Positions 8,974 through 18,661 are shown, numbered from the stretch's first letter. The stretch: 64,000 bases of DNA from JBPCOI01 sp051000395 (GCA_051000395.1 JBPCOI010000041.1:56167-120166), one strand, 5' to 3'. The notes: generated by a model from the letters alone, not told the origin. Numbers and translations: made by a program.

Positions 8974-10182
8974 CTAGAGCAGGCGTAGCCGGACGGTCTC
9001 GGGCAGGGCGCGCAGCTCGGCGACCATCTGGTCGGTGTAGCTGGCGCTGACGTCGGTGACCACGTAGCCGAACTCGCCGCGGGTGCCCAGCAGTTGCGCC
9101 TCGACGTTCACCTTGTGCTCGGCCAGCACACCGTTCACCGTGGCCATCACGCCCGGCACGTTGCGGTGGATCAGCACCAACCGGCTGGTGCCGGGGGCCT
9201 GCGGCAGCGCCAGGCCGGGCAGGTTGACGCTCATCGCTGTCGATCCGTCCAGCACGAAGTCTCGGAACTTGGCCGCCACGAAGCGCCCGATGTCCTGCTG
9301 CGCCTCCTCGGTGGAGCCGCCGATGTGCGGGGTGAGCACGACGTTGGGCAGCCCGCGCAGCTCTGAGACGAACTCGTCCCCGCGGCCTTTCGGCTCGACC
9401 GGGAACACGTCGACGGCGGCGCCGGCGATGTGGCCGGATTCGATATGCGCGCGCAGCTCGGCGTAGTCGACGACGAAGCCGCGCGAGAGGTTCAGGAACA
9501 GCGAACCGGCCCGCATCTGCGCGAACTCGCCCTGCCCGAACAGGCTGCGGTTGGACGCGCGCCCGTCCACGTGCAAGGTGACGACGTCGGACTCGGCGAG
9601 CAGCTCGCTCATCGAGATGCAGCGACGGGCATTACCCAGGGCAAGGCGATCGGCGGTGTCGTAGAACAGCACCTTCATGCCGAGGTTCTCGGCGAGAACC
9701 GAGAGCTGGGTGCCGATGTTGCCGTAGCCGACGATGCCCAGCGTGCGGCCGCGAACCTCGTGCGCACCGTCGGCGGACTTGTCCCAGATCCCCTCGTGCA
9801 TCAGGGCGTTCTTCTCGGTGAGCCGCCGGGTCATCGAGATGATCTCGGCGATCGCCAGTTCGACGACCGACCGCGTGTTGGAGAACGGCGCGTTGAACAC
9901 GGTAATGCCGCGTTCGGTTGCCGCGTCGAGATCGATCTGGTTGGTGCCGATGCAGAACGCTCCGATCGCGACGAGCCGGGGCGCCGCGTCCAGCACCCGC
10001 GCGGTGAGGTGGGTCTTGGAACGCAGGCCGATCAGCGACACGTCACCGACACGCTCGACCAGCTCGTCCTCGTCCAGCGCCCGCCCGAGCGACTCGACCT
10101 CGAAGCCCGACTCGACGAGGATCGTCTCGGCCTCGGGGTGGATCTGTTCCAGGAGCAGGACTCGAACACCGGTCTCGATCAC
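8974..10182 (-). CDS. serA: D-3-phosphoglycerate dehydrogenase, short ACT-domain form
   Basis: 402 residues; first committed step of serine synthesis (3-phosphoglycerate to 3-phosphohydroxypyruvate, NAD-dependent). Substrate-domain GLRSKTHLTARVL, Rossmann motif GIVGYGNIGTQL, catalytic LNLSRGFVVD and TPHIGGSTEEAQ are all present. A C-terminal ACT domain (about residues 330-402) carries the HRNVPGV serine-binding motif. The size and direct catalytic-ACT layout are those of the E. coli enzyme. Most actinobacteria are known for a longer form (about 530 residues) with an extra allosteric domain. Serine feedback inhibition is expected from the ACT domain. Confidence 0.93.
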   Translation of the reverse strand: MIETGVRVLLLEQIHPEAETILVESGFEVESLGRALDEDELVERVGDVSLIGLRSKTHLTARVLDAAPRLVAIGAFCIGTNQIDLDAATERGITVFNAPFSNTRSVVELAIAEIISMTRRLTEKNALMHEGIWDKSADGAHEVRGRTLGIVGYGNIGTQLSVLAENLGMKVLFYDTADRLALGNARRCISMSELLAESDVVTLHVDGRASNRSLFGQGEFAQMRAGSLFLNLSRGFVVDYAELRAHIESGHIAGAAVDVFPVEPKGRGDEFVSELRGLPNVVLTPHIGGSTEEAQQDIGRFVAAKFRDFVLDGSTAMSVNLPGLALPQAPGTSRLVLIHRNVPGVMATVNGVLAEHKVNVEAQLLGTRGEFGYVVTDVSASYTDQMVAELRALPETVRLRLL

Positions 10183-10286
10183 AGGACAGCCTTCGGGTGG
10201 ACGGCGGGATGCCGATTCTATGGGGGCCGCCGCAGCCCGGAGTTCCGGCAGCTCTCGCGACTGCCGGCGGCGCGGTCGACCGCGGG

Positions 10287-10817
10287 TCAGGAGCTCGGGG
10301 CGAGCGGACGGCTGACGCCGATCCCGCCGGCGGTATCGCGGCCGTAGCGGGCGATCTGCCGGCCGAGGTCGAGCGGACGGATGCCGGCGCGCCCGTCGCG
10401 CGCGGCATCGTCGAGCCGGTCTGCCGGAACGATCCAGGCGATCTCGAACTCCAGGCCGTCCGGATCGTGGCCGTAGAGGGACTTGGTGGTGCTGTGATCC
10501 GAGGCGCCGGTGAGGGCGCCGGCGTCGGCCAGCCGCGCGGCCAGGTCTTCCAGGTCGCCGAGGGTGTCGACCTCCCAGGCCAGGTGGTAGAGGCCCACGC
10601 TGCTACGACCGGCCCCGGACGCGTCCGCCGCCGCGCCGATCTCGAACAGGCCCAGGTCGTGGTCGTTCGTCGATCCCGCGGCGCGCAGGAAGGCCGCGCC
10701 ACGCAGGCCGTCCATCCCCTCTATCGGGGCGAAGCCGAGGACCTCGCGGTAGAAGTCGACGCTGCGCGCGAGATCGCGTACGTAGAGCACAGCGTGATTG
10801 AGCCGGTGGATGGCCAC
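10287..10817 (-). CDS. VOC-superfamily protein, catechol-2,3-dioxygenase/glyoxalase-like
   Basis: 176 residues with the paired beta-alpha-beta-beta-beta repeats of the vicinal oxygen chelate fold: HRLNHAVLYVRDLARSVDFY at the start, VGLYHLAWEVDTLGDLEDLA in the middle and DPDGLEFEIAW after it. The likely metal ligands are His in LNHAV, His in YHLAW and Glu in LEFEIAW. The layout resembles single-domain CatE-like dioxygenases, but substrate and reaction (ring cleavage, lactoylglutathione lyase, antibiotic binding) cannot be told from sequence. The roughly 35-residue C-terminal tail is poorly structured. No operon partner: serA is 104 bp downstream on the same strand. Confidence 0.8.
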   Translation of the reverse strand: MAIHRLNHAVLYVRDLARSVDFYREVLGFAPIEGMDGLRGAAFLRAAGSTNDHDLGLFEIGAAADASGAGRSSVGLYHLAWEVDTLGDLEDLAARLADAGALTGASDHSTTKSLYGHDPDGLEFEIAWIVPADRLDDAARDGRAGIRPLDLGRQIARYGRDTAGGIGVSRPLAPSS

Positions 10818-10959
10818 GGTGACTCCTCTGCGTCGGAGGGCGGGACTGGCCCTAGTGTCGCTTACCTCGAGGCCAGCAGCGTTGCTGCTCGATGGCCAGA
10901 TCAGTCAGGCGATCATGGAACGTTTCGCGGACACCGCCGGCCGATCGCCTCCGGGGAGC

Positions 10960-11982
10960 TCAGCTCGCATGTCGCCACGCCTCGGCGATGGCGCGGTAAC
11001 TCTCGCGCCGGCGGACGCGGTCCAGACCGGGCGTGACGATCACGATCTCGTCGACCTGGGCGAGCGCCTTCATCTCCAGCAGCCGCTCGGCGACGAGCTT
11101 CGCCTCGCCGAGGACCATGCGGTGCTCGGCTGCGGGCCGGCCGCGAAATCGCTCGGAACGGACGAACTCGTGCACCTGTTCGGGCCGCAGCGGCTCGCGG
11201 ATCCCACGGCGGAGGTTGTCGATCGTCAGCGTCCAGCCAGCCTCGAAGTCGGTGACCGCCTCGTCGTCGTCGCTGGCGAACGCCAGGACGGACATGGCCG
11301 AGTAGGGACGATCCCCGTCCCCACGTGCCACGAACTCCCGGCGATAGGTGCGCAGCGCCTCGAATGCCAGCTCGGGACTCATGTGGTGGGCGAACACCGC
11401 GCTCATCCCGTTGACCGCCGCGAAGCGCGGGCCGTACCCGCTCGAGCCGAGCATGAACAGCTGCGGACGCTCCGCGACGATCGGCGCGACGAGCACCTTC
11501 TCGTACGGGTGCCCCGGCGGGAAGCCGTCGCCGAGGAAGGCGAGCAGCTCACCGACCTGCTGGGGGAACTCGGCAGCCGGGTCGGCCGCGCTGCCGCGGC
11601 GCAGGATGTGCGCGGTCAGCGGGTCGGTGCCCGGCGCGCGACCGAGCGCCAGGTCCACGCGACCGGGGTACATCGCCAGCAGGGTGCGAAACGTCTCGGC
11701 GACCCTGAGCGAGGAGTGGTTCGGCAGCATGATCCCCGCCGCTCCGACGCGGATCCGCTCCGTGCGTGCGCCGACGTGTGCAGTCAGCAGTTCCGGCGAG
11801 CTGCACGCCAAGCTGGCCATGTTGTGGTGCTCGGACACCCAGTAGCGGCGGTAGCCAGCCGCCTCGACGGCCTGCGCGATGCCGACAGCCCCCTCGATCG
11901 AGGCGTGCGCGCTCTCGCCGTGCTCGATCCCGACGAAGTCGAGCACGGCCAGCGCAAGGCCGTCGTCGGCGTCGGCAGGCAT
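10960..11982 (-). CDS. LLM-class flavin-dependent oxidoreductase (luciferase-like)
   Basis: 340 residues from ATG 11982, where the family N-terminus (LALAVLDFVGI) begins; the frame stays open to 12039. It is a TIM-barrel FMN/F420-type monooxygenase. YRRYWVSEHHNMASLACSSPE and the ALGRAPGTDPLTA segment are typical of the MsnO8 subfamily of LLM proteins. SSGYGPRFAAVNGMSAVFAHH continues the barrel. It would act with reduced FMN or F420 on an unknown small molecule. The neighbours (tRNA-Gly upstream, a VOC gene downstream) give no pathway. Confidence 0.87.
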   Translation of the reverse strand: MPADADDGLALAVLDFVGIEHGESAHASIEGAVGIAQAVEAAGYRRYWVSEHHNMASLACSSPELLTAHVGARTERIRVGAAGIMLPNHSSLRVAETFRTLLAMYPGRVDLALGRAPGTDPLTAHILRRGSAADPAAEFPQQVGELLAFLGDGFPPGHPYEKVLVAPIVAERPQLFMLGSSGYGPRFAAVNGMSAVFAHHMSPELAFEALRTYRREFVARGDGDRPYSAMSVLAFASDDDEAVTDFEAGWTLTIDNLRRGIREPLRPEQVHEFVRSERFRGRPAAEHRMVLGEAKLVAERLLEMKALAQVDEIVIVTPGLDRVRRRESYRAIAEAWRHAS

Positions 11983-12146
11983 GTCGTGAACAATGCGGCT
12001 CGGCGTGTTCGCATTCCCGCGCCCTCTCGCGTGCCGCACCGCGTCGTACGGCGCAGCACCGGGAGCGTCGCCGCTTCTCGCCAGGGGGCTGCAGTCGCGG
12101 CGCCGCGCCGGCGCCGGTCCGGATGACCGTCGTAGGCGTTCAGACG

Positions 12147-12217
12147 AGCGGGTGACGGGAATCGAACCCGCACTGTCAGCTTGGGAAGCTGATGTTCTGC
12201 CACTGAACTACACCCGC
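12147..12217 (-). tRNA. tRNA-Gly (anticodon CCC)
   Basis: 71-nt cloverleaf on the minus strand. Acceptor arms GCGGGTG/CACCCGC pair (12211-12217 with 12148-12154). The anticodon stem TCAGC/GCTGA encloses the loop TTCCCAA, giving anticodon CCC. The T-arm GCGGG-TTCGATT-CCCGT is intact. No CCA is encoded. Confidence 0.95.
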
Positions 12218-12351
12218 GGACGCCGGAAACCCTACACGAGGCCTCCCCGGAACCCGGGTCGATCGCCGCCCATCCTGACTCGCGCTGCAGGGTCTCCGCA
12301 GCCCGAACCGCTAGCCTCGAGGGACGATCGGGCGACAGCGAGGGGCGAACT

Positions 12352-12645
12352 GTGTTGATCTTCGGATTCCGGTCCTACCTGCGTACGCTCGGCATCGTCA
12401 CGATGGTCTGCGGCAGCTGCCACAACCCGGCTGCGCACCGCGTTGTGGAGCAGGTCCGCAAGTTCACGCTGTTCTTCGTCCCGCTCTTCCCGGTCTCCAA
12501 GCGCCGCTCGCTGACCTGCACGTTCTGCGGGCAGGCCAGCGCGATCACCGCGGAGCAGGCCCAGCAGTACCTGGCCGGCTCCGGCTCCGGCGCCGGCGCC
12601 TCACCGTCGCTGCAGAAGTCCCCACCGCCGCCCGTCTCGCCGTAA
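12352..12645 (+). CDS. Small zinc-ribbon protein
   Basis: 97 residues. Two CxxC pairs (VCGSCHNPA and CTFCGQAS) flank a hydrophobic stretch, KFTLFFVPLFPVSK, forming the treble-clef/zinc-ribbon pattern of the actinobacterial zinc_ribbon_15 family. The C-terminal tail is low-complexity Gly/Ser/Pro. The GTG at 12352 is preceded by GAGGGG. Function is unknown for the family; membrane association through the hydrophobic stretch is possible. It is followed closely by the hydrolase gene. Confidence 0.75.
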   Translation: MLIFGFRSYLRTLGIVTMVCGSCHNPAAHRVVEQVRKFTLFFVPLFPVSKRRSLTCTFCGQASAITAEQAQQYLAGSGSGAGASPSLQKSPPPPVSP

Positions 12646-12654
12646 CGCGCGATC

Positions 12655-13602
12655 ATGCGAACCCTGCGCACGCCCGAGGACCGCTTCGTCGGCCTGCCCG
12701 ACTTCGGCTACGAACCGCGCTACGCCGACGTGCCCGACGGCGACGGGGGCCGCCTGCGGATGGCGTGGGTCGAGGACGGCCCGGACAGTGGGGGCGCCCC
12801 CGGCAATGAAGGCGTAGCCGGAGGCGAAGCGGTACTGCTGCTGCATGGCGAGCCGTCATGGTCGTTCCTGTACCGCCGGATGATCCCGGTGCTCGCCGCC
12901 GCCGGCCTGCGCGCGATCGCACCGGACCTCGTCGGCTTCGGGCGATCGGACAAGCCCGCCGATGTCGCCGACCACAGCTACGCCCGGCACGTCGAATGGG
13001 TGCGCGCACTGGCCTTCGACGTCCTCGACCTGCGCGGCGTCACCCTCGTCGGCCAGGACTGGGGCGGACTGATCGGCCTGCGCCTGGCTGCTGAACAGCC
13101 CGAGCGCTTCGCGCGCCTCGTCGCCGCGAACACCGGGCTGCCCACCGGCGACCAGCCGATGCCCGAGATCTGGCACGCGTTCCGACAGGCCGTCCGGACG
13201 GCGCCGGTGCTGGACGTCGGACGGTTCGTGCACAGCGGGTGCCGACGGCCGATGTCCGACGAGGTACGGGCCGCCTACGACGCGCCTTTTCCTGACGAGT
13301 CCTACCAGGCCGGCCCCCGCGCCATGCCCGATCTCGTCCCGACAGCGCCGGACGACCCGGCCACGGAGGCGAATCGCGCCGCGTGGGCCACGCTGTCCGC
13401 GTCCGCGATCCCGGCGTTGATCGCGTTCAGCGACGGCGACCCGATCACCGGCGCGATGGCGCCGATCCTGAAGTCAGTGCTACCCGGCGCGCAGGGACGC
13501 AAGCACCCGGTGATCACCGGCGCCGGGCACTTCGTGCAGGAGGACGCCGGTCCGGCGCTTGCGAGGCACGTCGTCGAGTTCGTCGCGTCGACGCCTGCCT
13601 AG
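12655..13602 (+). CDS. Alpha/beta hydrolase, haloalkane dehalogenase-like
   Basis: 315 residues. The oxyanion [11 protein letters not shown] motif, the nucleophile elbow VGQDWGG (Asp nucleophile followed by Trp, as in haloalkane dehalogenases), the acid-region FSDGDPITG and the base [11 protein letters not shown] give a complete Asp-Asp-His triad. The [16 protein letters not shown] pair is typical of HLD-I dehalogenases such as DhmA and DhlA. Hydrolytic removal of halide from a haloalkane is the family reaction; the physiological substrate is unknown. An insert rich in Gly between residues 41 and 57 is unusual. It begins 9 nt after the zinc-ribbon gene. Confidence 0.82.
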   Translation: MRTLRTPEDRFVGLPDFGYEPRYADVPDGDGGRLRMAWVEDGPDSGGAPGNEGVAGGEAVLLLHGEPSWSFLYRRMIPVLAAAGLRAIAPDLVGFGRSDKPADVADHSYARHVEWVRALAFDVLDLRGVTLVGQDWGGLIGLRLAAEQPERFARLVAANTGLPTGDQPMPEIWHAFRQAVRTAPVLDVGRFVHSGCRRPMSDEVRAAYDAPFPDESYQAGPRAMPDLVPTAPDDPATEANRAAWATLSASAIPALIAFSDGDPITGAMAPILKSVLPGAQGRKHPVITGAGHFVQEDAGPALARHVVEFVASTPA

Positions 13603-13615
13603 TAGCCTCACCCGC

Positions 13616-14194
13616 ATGCTGCTGTCCGACCGTGACATCCGCGCCGAGGTGGCCGCGAGCCGGTTGGTGCTCGAGCCGTGGGACGCCGAGCTCGTGCAGC
13701 CCTCCAGCGTCGACGTACGCCTGGACCGCTATTTCCGCGTCTTCAACAACTCGCAGTACACCCACATCGACCCATCCCAGCAGCAGGACGAGCTCACCGC
13801 GCTCGTCGAGCCCAAGGGCGACGAGCCGTTCGTGCTGCACCCCGGGGAATTCGTGCTCGGCTCGACGCTGGAGATCGTGACGCTGCCCGACGACCTGGCC
13901 GGGCGGTTGGAGGGCAAGTCGTCGCTCGGCAGGCTGGGGCTGTTGACGCACTCGACGGCCGGCTTCGTCGACCCGGGCTTCACCGGGCATATCACGCTGG
14001 AGCTGTCGAACGTCGCGAACCTGCCGATCACCCTGTGGCCCGGCATGAAGATCGGCCAGCTGTGCCTGTTCCGGCTCTCCAGCGCCGCGGAGCACCCGTA
14101 CGGCTCGGCGCAGTACGGCTCGCGCTACCAGGGCCAACGCGGCCCGACCCCGAGCCGCTCGTACCAGAACTTCCGCCGCTGGCCGACCAGCTGA
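13616..14194 (+). CDS. dcd: dCTP deaminase
   Basis: 192 residues from ATG 13616, the conserved [12 protein letters not shown] start; the open frame upstream to 13559 is not coding. It is a trimeric dUTPase-fold enzyme converting dCTP to dUTP (or directly to dUMP in the bifunctional actinobacterial/archaeal type). Motifs: [10 protein letters not shown], the catalytic [34 protein letters not shown] and [16 protein letters not shown]. It supplies dTMP precursors. It is convergent with ilvE. Confidence 0.95.
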   Translation: MLLSDRDIRAEVAASRLVLEPWDAELVQPSSVDVRLDRYFRVFNNSQYTHIDPSQQQDELTALVEPKGDEPFVLHPGEFVLGSTLEIVTLPDDLAGRLEGKSSLGRLGLLTHSTAGFVDPGFTGHITLELSNVANLPITLWPGMKIGQLCLFRLSSAAEHPYGSAQYGSRYQGQRGPTPSRSYQNFRRWPTS

Positions 14195-14251
14195 GGCCTG
14201 CCCCGCCCGATCGTGCAACATTCACCACCGCAGGGGGGGCACGATCGCGGC

Positions 14252-15337
14252 TCAGGCGAGGTGATGCAACCAGGAATGGGTGTCGGGCAGCTGACCAGTC
14301 TGCACGGCGAGCAGGTGCTCGCGCAGCCGCGCGGTCACCGGGCCGGTGCCACCATCGCCGACCGTCCAGGATCCGGCCGCGCTCTGCACCGTCCCGACCG
14401 GGGTGATCACCGCCGCCGTGCCGCAGGCGAACACCTCGGTGATCGCGCCGGAGGCATTGCCCTCACGCCACTCGTCCGTCGAGATCTTGCCCTCCTCGGC
14501 GGTGTAGCCGAGCTCGCGCGCAAGCGTCAGTAGCGAGTCGCGGGTGATGCCGGCCAGCAGCGTGCCCGACAGTGCGGGCGTGACGAGCCGTGCCGACGGG
14601 CCGGAGCCGTAGACGAAGTACAGGTTGTTCGTCCCCATCTCCTCCACCCAGCGCCGTTCCGCCGAATCGAGCCAGACGACCTGGTCGCACCCCTGCTCGG
14701 CCGCGTGGGCTTGCGCGAGGATCGAGGCCGCGTAGTTGCCGCCGCATTTCGCCTCGCCGGTACCGCCCGGCGCCGCGCGGGTGTACTCGGTCGACAACCA
14801 CACGGACACCGGCTTGACGCCGCCCTTGAAGTACGCGCCGGCGGGCGAGGCGATCAGCAGGTAGGTGTAGGCAGCGGACGGGCGCACGCCGAGTCCCACC
14901 TCGCTGGCGATCATGAACGGGCGCAGGTAGAGCGACTCGTCCGGGCGGGCCGGCACCCAGGCGGCATCGACCTCGACGAGGGCCCGCAGCGACTCGACGA
15001 ACATCTCTTCGGGCAGCTCGGCCATGCCCAGGCGGCGCGCCGAGCGGCGAAAGCGCGCGGCATTCGCCTCGGGCCGGAACGCGGCGACCGAGCCGTCGGG
15101 CTGACGGTAGGCCTTGAGACCCTCGAAGATCTCCTGACCGTAATGCAGCACCATCGTTGCCGGGTCCAGCGTGAGCGGCCCGTAGGGCAGCACCCGGCCC
15201 GCGTCCCAGCCGCCGTCCGTCCAGTCGACGCGGACCATGTGGTCGGTGAAGTACCTGCCGAAACCGGGCTCGGCGAGGATGGCCGCCCGCTGCTCGGCAG
15301 TGCGGGGATCAGGGTTGCGCACCACGCTGAACGCCAT
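14252..15337 (-). CDS. ilvE: Branched-chain amino-acid aminotransferase
   Basis: 361 residues, fold-type IV PLP enzyme transferring the amino group between glutamate and the keto acids of valine, leucine and isoleucine. The Schiff-base lysine lies in [13 protein letters not shown], and [21 protein letters not shown] carries the substrate loop (quoted in parts: [21 protein letters not shown]). [15 protein letters not shown] and [19 protein letters not shown] complete the family pattern. Full length and intact. It is a stand-alone gene between dcd and the TetR gene. Confidence 0.95.
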   Translation of the reverse strand: MAFSVVRNPDPRTAEQRAAILAEPGFGRYFTDHMVRVDWTDGGWDAGRVLPYGPLTLDPATMVLHYGQEIFEGLKAYRQPDGSVAAFRPEANAARFRRSARRLGMAELPEEMFVESLRALVEVDAAWVPARPDESLYLRPFMIASEVGLGVRPSAAYTYLLIASPAGAYFKGGVKPVSVWLSTEYTRAAPGGTGEAKCGGNYAASILAQAHAAEQGCDQVVWLDSAERRWVEEMGTNNLYFVYGSGPSARLVTPALSGTLLAGITRDSLLTLARELGYTAEEGKISTDEWREGNASGAITEVFACGTAAVITPVGTVQSAAGSWTVGDGGTGPVTARLREHLLAVQTGQLPDTHSWLHHLA

Positions 15338-15390
15338 GGTGCGTCATTCTAGTTCGCCTCGACGCCCGCCGACGGCGCTCGCGTCGGAGG

Positions 15391-16038
15391 CTACTTCGCC
15401 GCTATCGCGGACTGCGCGGTCAGGATCGACACCAGCGAGGCGACCTCCTCCTCGGACGCGGCCAGCACCAGTGCGGGCAGCGCCTTGGTCAGCAGGTCCT
15501 GCAGCGCGCCGCGGTCCACCGTCCGGGTGTCGATCCAGCGGATCGTGCACTCCTCGGCCAACGCGACCCAGCCGTGCACCGCCAGCTCGGCGCGGGGGCT
15601 CAGCTGCGAGCCGAGTTGCGCGACGACGTCGATCACGCGCCCGGCCATGGTGGCCCGGGTGTGCTCGAAGATCGCCCGCATCTCGGCGTCCCCACTTGCC
15701 GCGCCGCGCACCAGCGAGCGGTAGCTGTCGGGGTTGTCCTCGACGAAGTCGACGAACGCGCTCAGCGAGGAGCGCAGCGCCTCGACCGGGGCGAGCGAGA
15801 CGTCCGGGGCGGTGCGCTCGATCAGCGTCTGCGCGGCCGCCCGGGCGACCTCGACGTGGAACTCCTGCTTGGAGGCGAAGTAGTGGAACAGCAGGCCGCG
15901 CGAGATGCCCGCCTGCGCCGCGATGTCCTCGACGGACAGCTCGTCGAGGGTGCGGGTGGCCAGCATTTCCACGCCCAGCTCGATCAGCTGGGCCCGGCGC
16001 GTCTCCGGGTCCAGGCGGGTGCGCTTCTCGGAGGCCAT
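15391..16038 (-). CDS. TetR-family regulator, divergent from the monooxygenase operon
   Basis: 215 residues. The N-terminal HTH reads LSVEDIAAQAGISRGLLFHYF (quoted as LSVEDIAAQAGISR and GLLFHYF). A longer helical effector domain follows, with a conserved-looking VRGAASGDAEMRAIFEHTR segment. It is separated by 77 bp from the divergent FMO operon, where repeated TATTGA/TCAAT elements are seen. It probably represses its own gene and that operon. In M. tuberculosis the similar mymA operon is controlled by the AraC-type VirS, so this regulator type is a replacement. The effector is unknown. Confidence 0.88.
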   Translation of the reverse strand: MASEKRTRLDPETRRAQLIELGVEMLATRTLDELSVEDIAAQAGISRGLLFHYFASKQEFHVEVARAAAQTLIERTAPDVSLAPVEALRSSLSAFVDFVEDNPDSYRSLVRGAASGDAEMRAIFEHTRATMAGRVIDVVAQLGSQLSPRAELAVHGWVALAEECTIRWIDTRTVDRGALQDLLTKALPALVLAASEEEVASLVSILTAQSAIAAK

Positions 16039-16053
16039 CAGCCCATCCTACGC

Positions 16054-16095
16054 GCTATTGAATGTGAGCCAACTAGCTATTGACCACAGTTCAAT
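16054..16095. promoter_or_regulatory. Putative TetR operator between the divergent TetR gene and FMO operon
   Basis: Direct repeat GCTATTGA at 16054-16061 and 16076-16083, 22 bp (two helical turns) apart. The inverted half TTCAAT at 16090-16095 pairs with ATTGAA at 16057-16062. The repeats lie in the 77-bp shared intergenic region upstream of both starts. Binding by the adjacent TetR protein is inference. Confidence 0.5.
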
Positions 16096-16115
16096 GAGTA
16101 CTTAGCCTGGATAGC

Positions 16116-17705
16116 ATGACCCAGGCAACCAGCACGCAGTCGAGCGCTGCACCCACCCCGACCAAGAAGCGTCCCCCGGCCGGCCCGCGCCGCCACGTCG
16201 GCGTGCTCATCGTGGGCAGCGGCTTCGCCGGCCTCGGCGCGGCGATCCGCCTCGCGAAGGACGGGCGCAGCGACTTCCTCGTGCTCGATCGGGGCAGCGA
16301 GGTCGGCGGCACCTGGCGCGACAACACCTACCCCGGCGCCGCCTGCGACGTCCCGTCGCATCTGTACTCCTACTCCTTCGAGCTCAACCCCGACTGGACG
16401 CGCTCCTTCTCGCCGCAGCCGGAGATCCAGGACTACCTACGTCGGACCGCCGAGAAGTACGGCGTGCTCGACAAGCACCTGTTCGACACCGACGTCACCC
16501 TCGCGGCGTGGGACGAGGACGAGCGGAGCTGGCTGGTGGACACCACCAACGGCCGGTTCAGCGCGGACGTTCTCGTCTCGGCCGTCGGCGCGCTGTGCGA
16601 GCCGGCCCTGCCCGACATCAAGGGCATCCACGACTTCGCCGGCGAGATCTTCCACTCGGCCCGCTGGAACCACGACGCCGGCCTGGCCGGCAAGCGCGTC
16701 GCCGTGATCGGCACCGGCGCGTCGGCGATCCAGATCGTGCCCGCCATCGCGGACCGGCTCGCGCACCTGGACGTCTACCAGCGCACCGCGCCTTGGGTCA
16801 TGCCCCGTCACGACCGCAGGTACTCGAAGCTGGAAAGCCTTGCCTACAAGCACATTCCGTTCCTGCAGCGCGCCGCCCGCGAGGCGATCTACTGGGGACG
16901 CGAGTCCTTCGTCCTCGGCTTCGCGTTCCAGCCCAAGATCCTGCTCGCGGCACAGAAACTCGCCGAACGCAACATCGCCAAGGGCCTGCGGCACAAGAAG
17001 GAGCTGCGGGCACAGGTCACGCCGGACTGGCAGATCGGGTGCAAGCGCATCCTGATCTCCAACGACTGGTACCCGACGCTGGACAAGGAGCATGTCGAGC
17101 TGGTCACCGGCGGCATCGCCGAGGTGCGTCAGAATGCGATCGTCACCGAGGACGGCACGGTGCGCGAGGTGGACGCGATCATCGTCGCCACCGGCTTCCA
17201 CGTCACCGACTCCCCGACGTATGACCGCATCGTCGGCGTGGGCGGCAAGTCCCTGGGCCAGCTGTGGCGCGAGAAGGGCCAGCGGGCCTACAAGGGTGCC
17301 TCGGTCGCGGGCTTCCCCAACCTGCTGTTCGTCGTCGGGCCGAACACCGGCCTGGGCCACACCTCGATGGTCTACATGATCGAGTCACACGTGAACTACC
17401 TGGCCAGCGCTCTCGAGGCGATGGAGACGCACGACCTGGAGACGTTCGAGGTGCGCGAGGACCGGCAGCGGGCGTACAACGAGAACCTGCAGAAGCAGAT
17501 GAGGCAGACGATCTGGACCACTGGTGGGTGCGCCAGCTGGTATCTCGACGCCCACGGCAACAACACCACGCTCTGGCCCAGCTTCACGTTCTTGTTCCGC
17601 CAGCTGACCCGCAGGTTCGACCTGGGCGCCTATCGCACCTCCGTCCGCTCGCAGGGCGCCGCCCGGCACCAGCACGATCTCGTCGAGGAAGGGGTACCGG
17701 CATGA
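16116..17705 (+). CDS. Flavin-containing Baeyer-Villiger-type monooxygenase (MymA-like)
   Basis: 529-residue class B flavoprotein monooxygenase. Features in order: FAD motif VGSGFAGLGAAIRLAKDG (from about residue 31), GGTWRDNTYPGAACDVPSHLY (quoted as GGTWRDNTYPG and ACDVPSHLY), the fingerprint FAGEIFHSARW (FxGxxxHxxxW), the NADPH motif VIGTGASAIQ, and the C-terminal VATGFHVTD. It inserts oxygen into ketones or S/N centres using NADPH and O2. The following SDR overlaps it by ATGA and an HSL-type esterase overlaps that. The monooxygenase-SDR-LipR order resembles the M. tuberculosis mymA operon, linked there to envelope lipid modification under acid stress. Confidence 0.9.
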   Translation: MTQATSTQSSAAPTPTKKRPPAGPRRHVGVLIVGSGFAGLGAAIRLAKDGRSDFLVLDRGSEVGGTWRDNTYPGAACDVPSHLYSYSFELNPDWTRSFSPQPEIQDYLRRTAEKYGVLDKHLFDTDVTLAAWDEDERSWLVDTTNGRFSADVLVSAVGALCEPALPDIKGIHDFAGEIFHSARWNHDAGLAGKRVAVIGTGASAIQIVPAIADRLAHLDVYQRTAPWVMPRHDRRYSKLESLAYKHIPFLQRAAREAIYWGRESFVLGFAFQPKILLAAQKLAERNIAKGLRHKKELRAQVTPDWQIGCKRILISNDWYPTLDKEHVELVTGGIAEVRQNAIVTEDGTVREVDAIIVATGFHVTDSPTYDRIVGVGGKSLGQLWREKGQRAYKGASVAGFPNLLFVVGPNTGLGHTSMVYMIESHVNYLASALEAMETHDLETFEVREDRQRAYNENLQKQMRQTIWTTGGCASWYLDAHGNNTTLWPSFTFLFRQLTRRFDLGAYRTSVRSQGAARHQHDLVEEGVPA

Positions 17706-18661
17706 CCCGCGTCGCAGGAAAGGTCGCCGTCGTCACCGGAGCCGGATCGGGGATCGGACGGGCGCTCGCCTATGACCTCGCGCGCCGCGGCGCACGGCTC
17801 GCGATCAGCGACGTCGACCTGGCCGGGCTGGCCGAGACCGCCAAGCACGTACGCGTCATCGGAGCCCCGGTGCACGAGCAGCGCCTGGACGTCACCGACC
17901 GCCCGGCGGTGCTCGCCTACGCCGACACCGTGGCCGCAGAGTACGGCAGTGTCAACATCGTGTTCAACAACGCGGGAGTCGCGTTCAGTGGTGACGTCGA
18001 GCAGATGAGCTTCGAGCAGATCGAACGCGTCATGGACGTCGACTTCTGGGGCGTCGTCAACGGCACCAAGGCGTTCCTGCCGCACCTGATCGCGTCCGGC
18101 GACGGGCACGTCGTCAACATCTCCAGCCTGTTCGGGTTGCTCGCGATGCCGAGCCAGAGCGCCTACAACGCGGCCAAGTTCGCGGTACGCGGCTTCACCG
18201 AGTCGCTGCGCCAGGAAATGATCATCGCCGGGCATCCGGTCCAGGTCACCTGCGTGCATCCGGGCGGGATCAAGACCGCGATCGCCCGCAATGCCGGCGC
18301 GGTCGAGGGCAAGGACGCTCGGCAGCTCGCCGAGTTCTTCGATGCCCGGCTGGCCAAGACGTCTCCGGAATCGGCGGCCAGGACCATCCTGCGGGCGGTG
18401 ATCGGCAACCGTCCGCGCGCGGTGGTCGGGGCGGACGCCAAGGCGCTGGACCTGTTCGTACGCCTCGTCGGCCCCCGCTACCAGCGGGTGTTCGCGATGG
18501 CCGCCGGACGCCTCGCGCCGAGCGCGCAGGCACCGGTCGCCGCGACGCCGGACGCGGCGGCAGCGGCCGCCGCTGCCGTCTCCGGCAGCGTCTCAGGCGA
18601 TGTCTCCGGTAGCAACTCCGGTAGCGATTCGGGCAGCGATTCCGGCCGGGTCTCGGCATGA
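17702..18661 (+). CDS. Short-chain dehydrogenase/reductase with low-complexity Ser/Gly tail (SadH-like)
   Basis: 319 residues from ATG 17702, which overlaps the monooxygenase TGA. Classical SDR: TGAGSGIGRAL cofactor motif, NNAGVAF, NISSLFG and catalytic YNAAK. NAD(P)-dependent alcohol/ketone oxidoreductase of the SadH type, probably acting on the same substrate as the monooxygenase. After the normal fold ends (about residue 280) an Ala-rich run is followed by a repeating SGSVSGDVSGSNSGSDSGSDSG-like tail (given here only as S/G/D repeats, residues about 293-315) with no counterpart in the family. Its stop overlaps the esterase start (ATGA). Confidence 0.9.
   Translation: MTRVAGKVAVVTGAGSGIGRALAYDLARRGARLAISDVDLAGLAETAKHVRVIGAPVHEQRLDVTDRPAVLAYADTVAAEYGSVNIVFNNAGVAFSGDVEQMSFEQIERVMDVDFWGVVNGTKAFLPHLIASGDGHVVNISSLFGLLAMPSQSAYNAAKFAVRGFTESLRQEMIIAGHPVQVTCVHPGGIKTAIARNAGAVEGKDARQLAEFFDARLAKTSPESAARTILRAVIGNRPRAVVGADAKALDLFVRLVGPRYQRVFAMAAGRLAPSAQAPVAATPDAAAAAAAAVSGSVSGDVSGSNSGSDSGSDSGRVSA

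Noticed and set aside
18570..18660. CRISPR-like short repeats
   Set aside because: They are Ser/Gly codon repeats inside the SDR tail, without spacers. No CRISPR array or cas gene was seen in the window.
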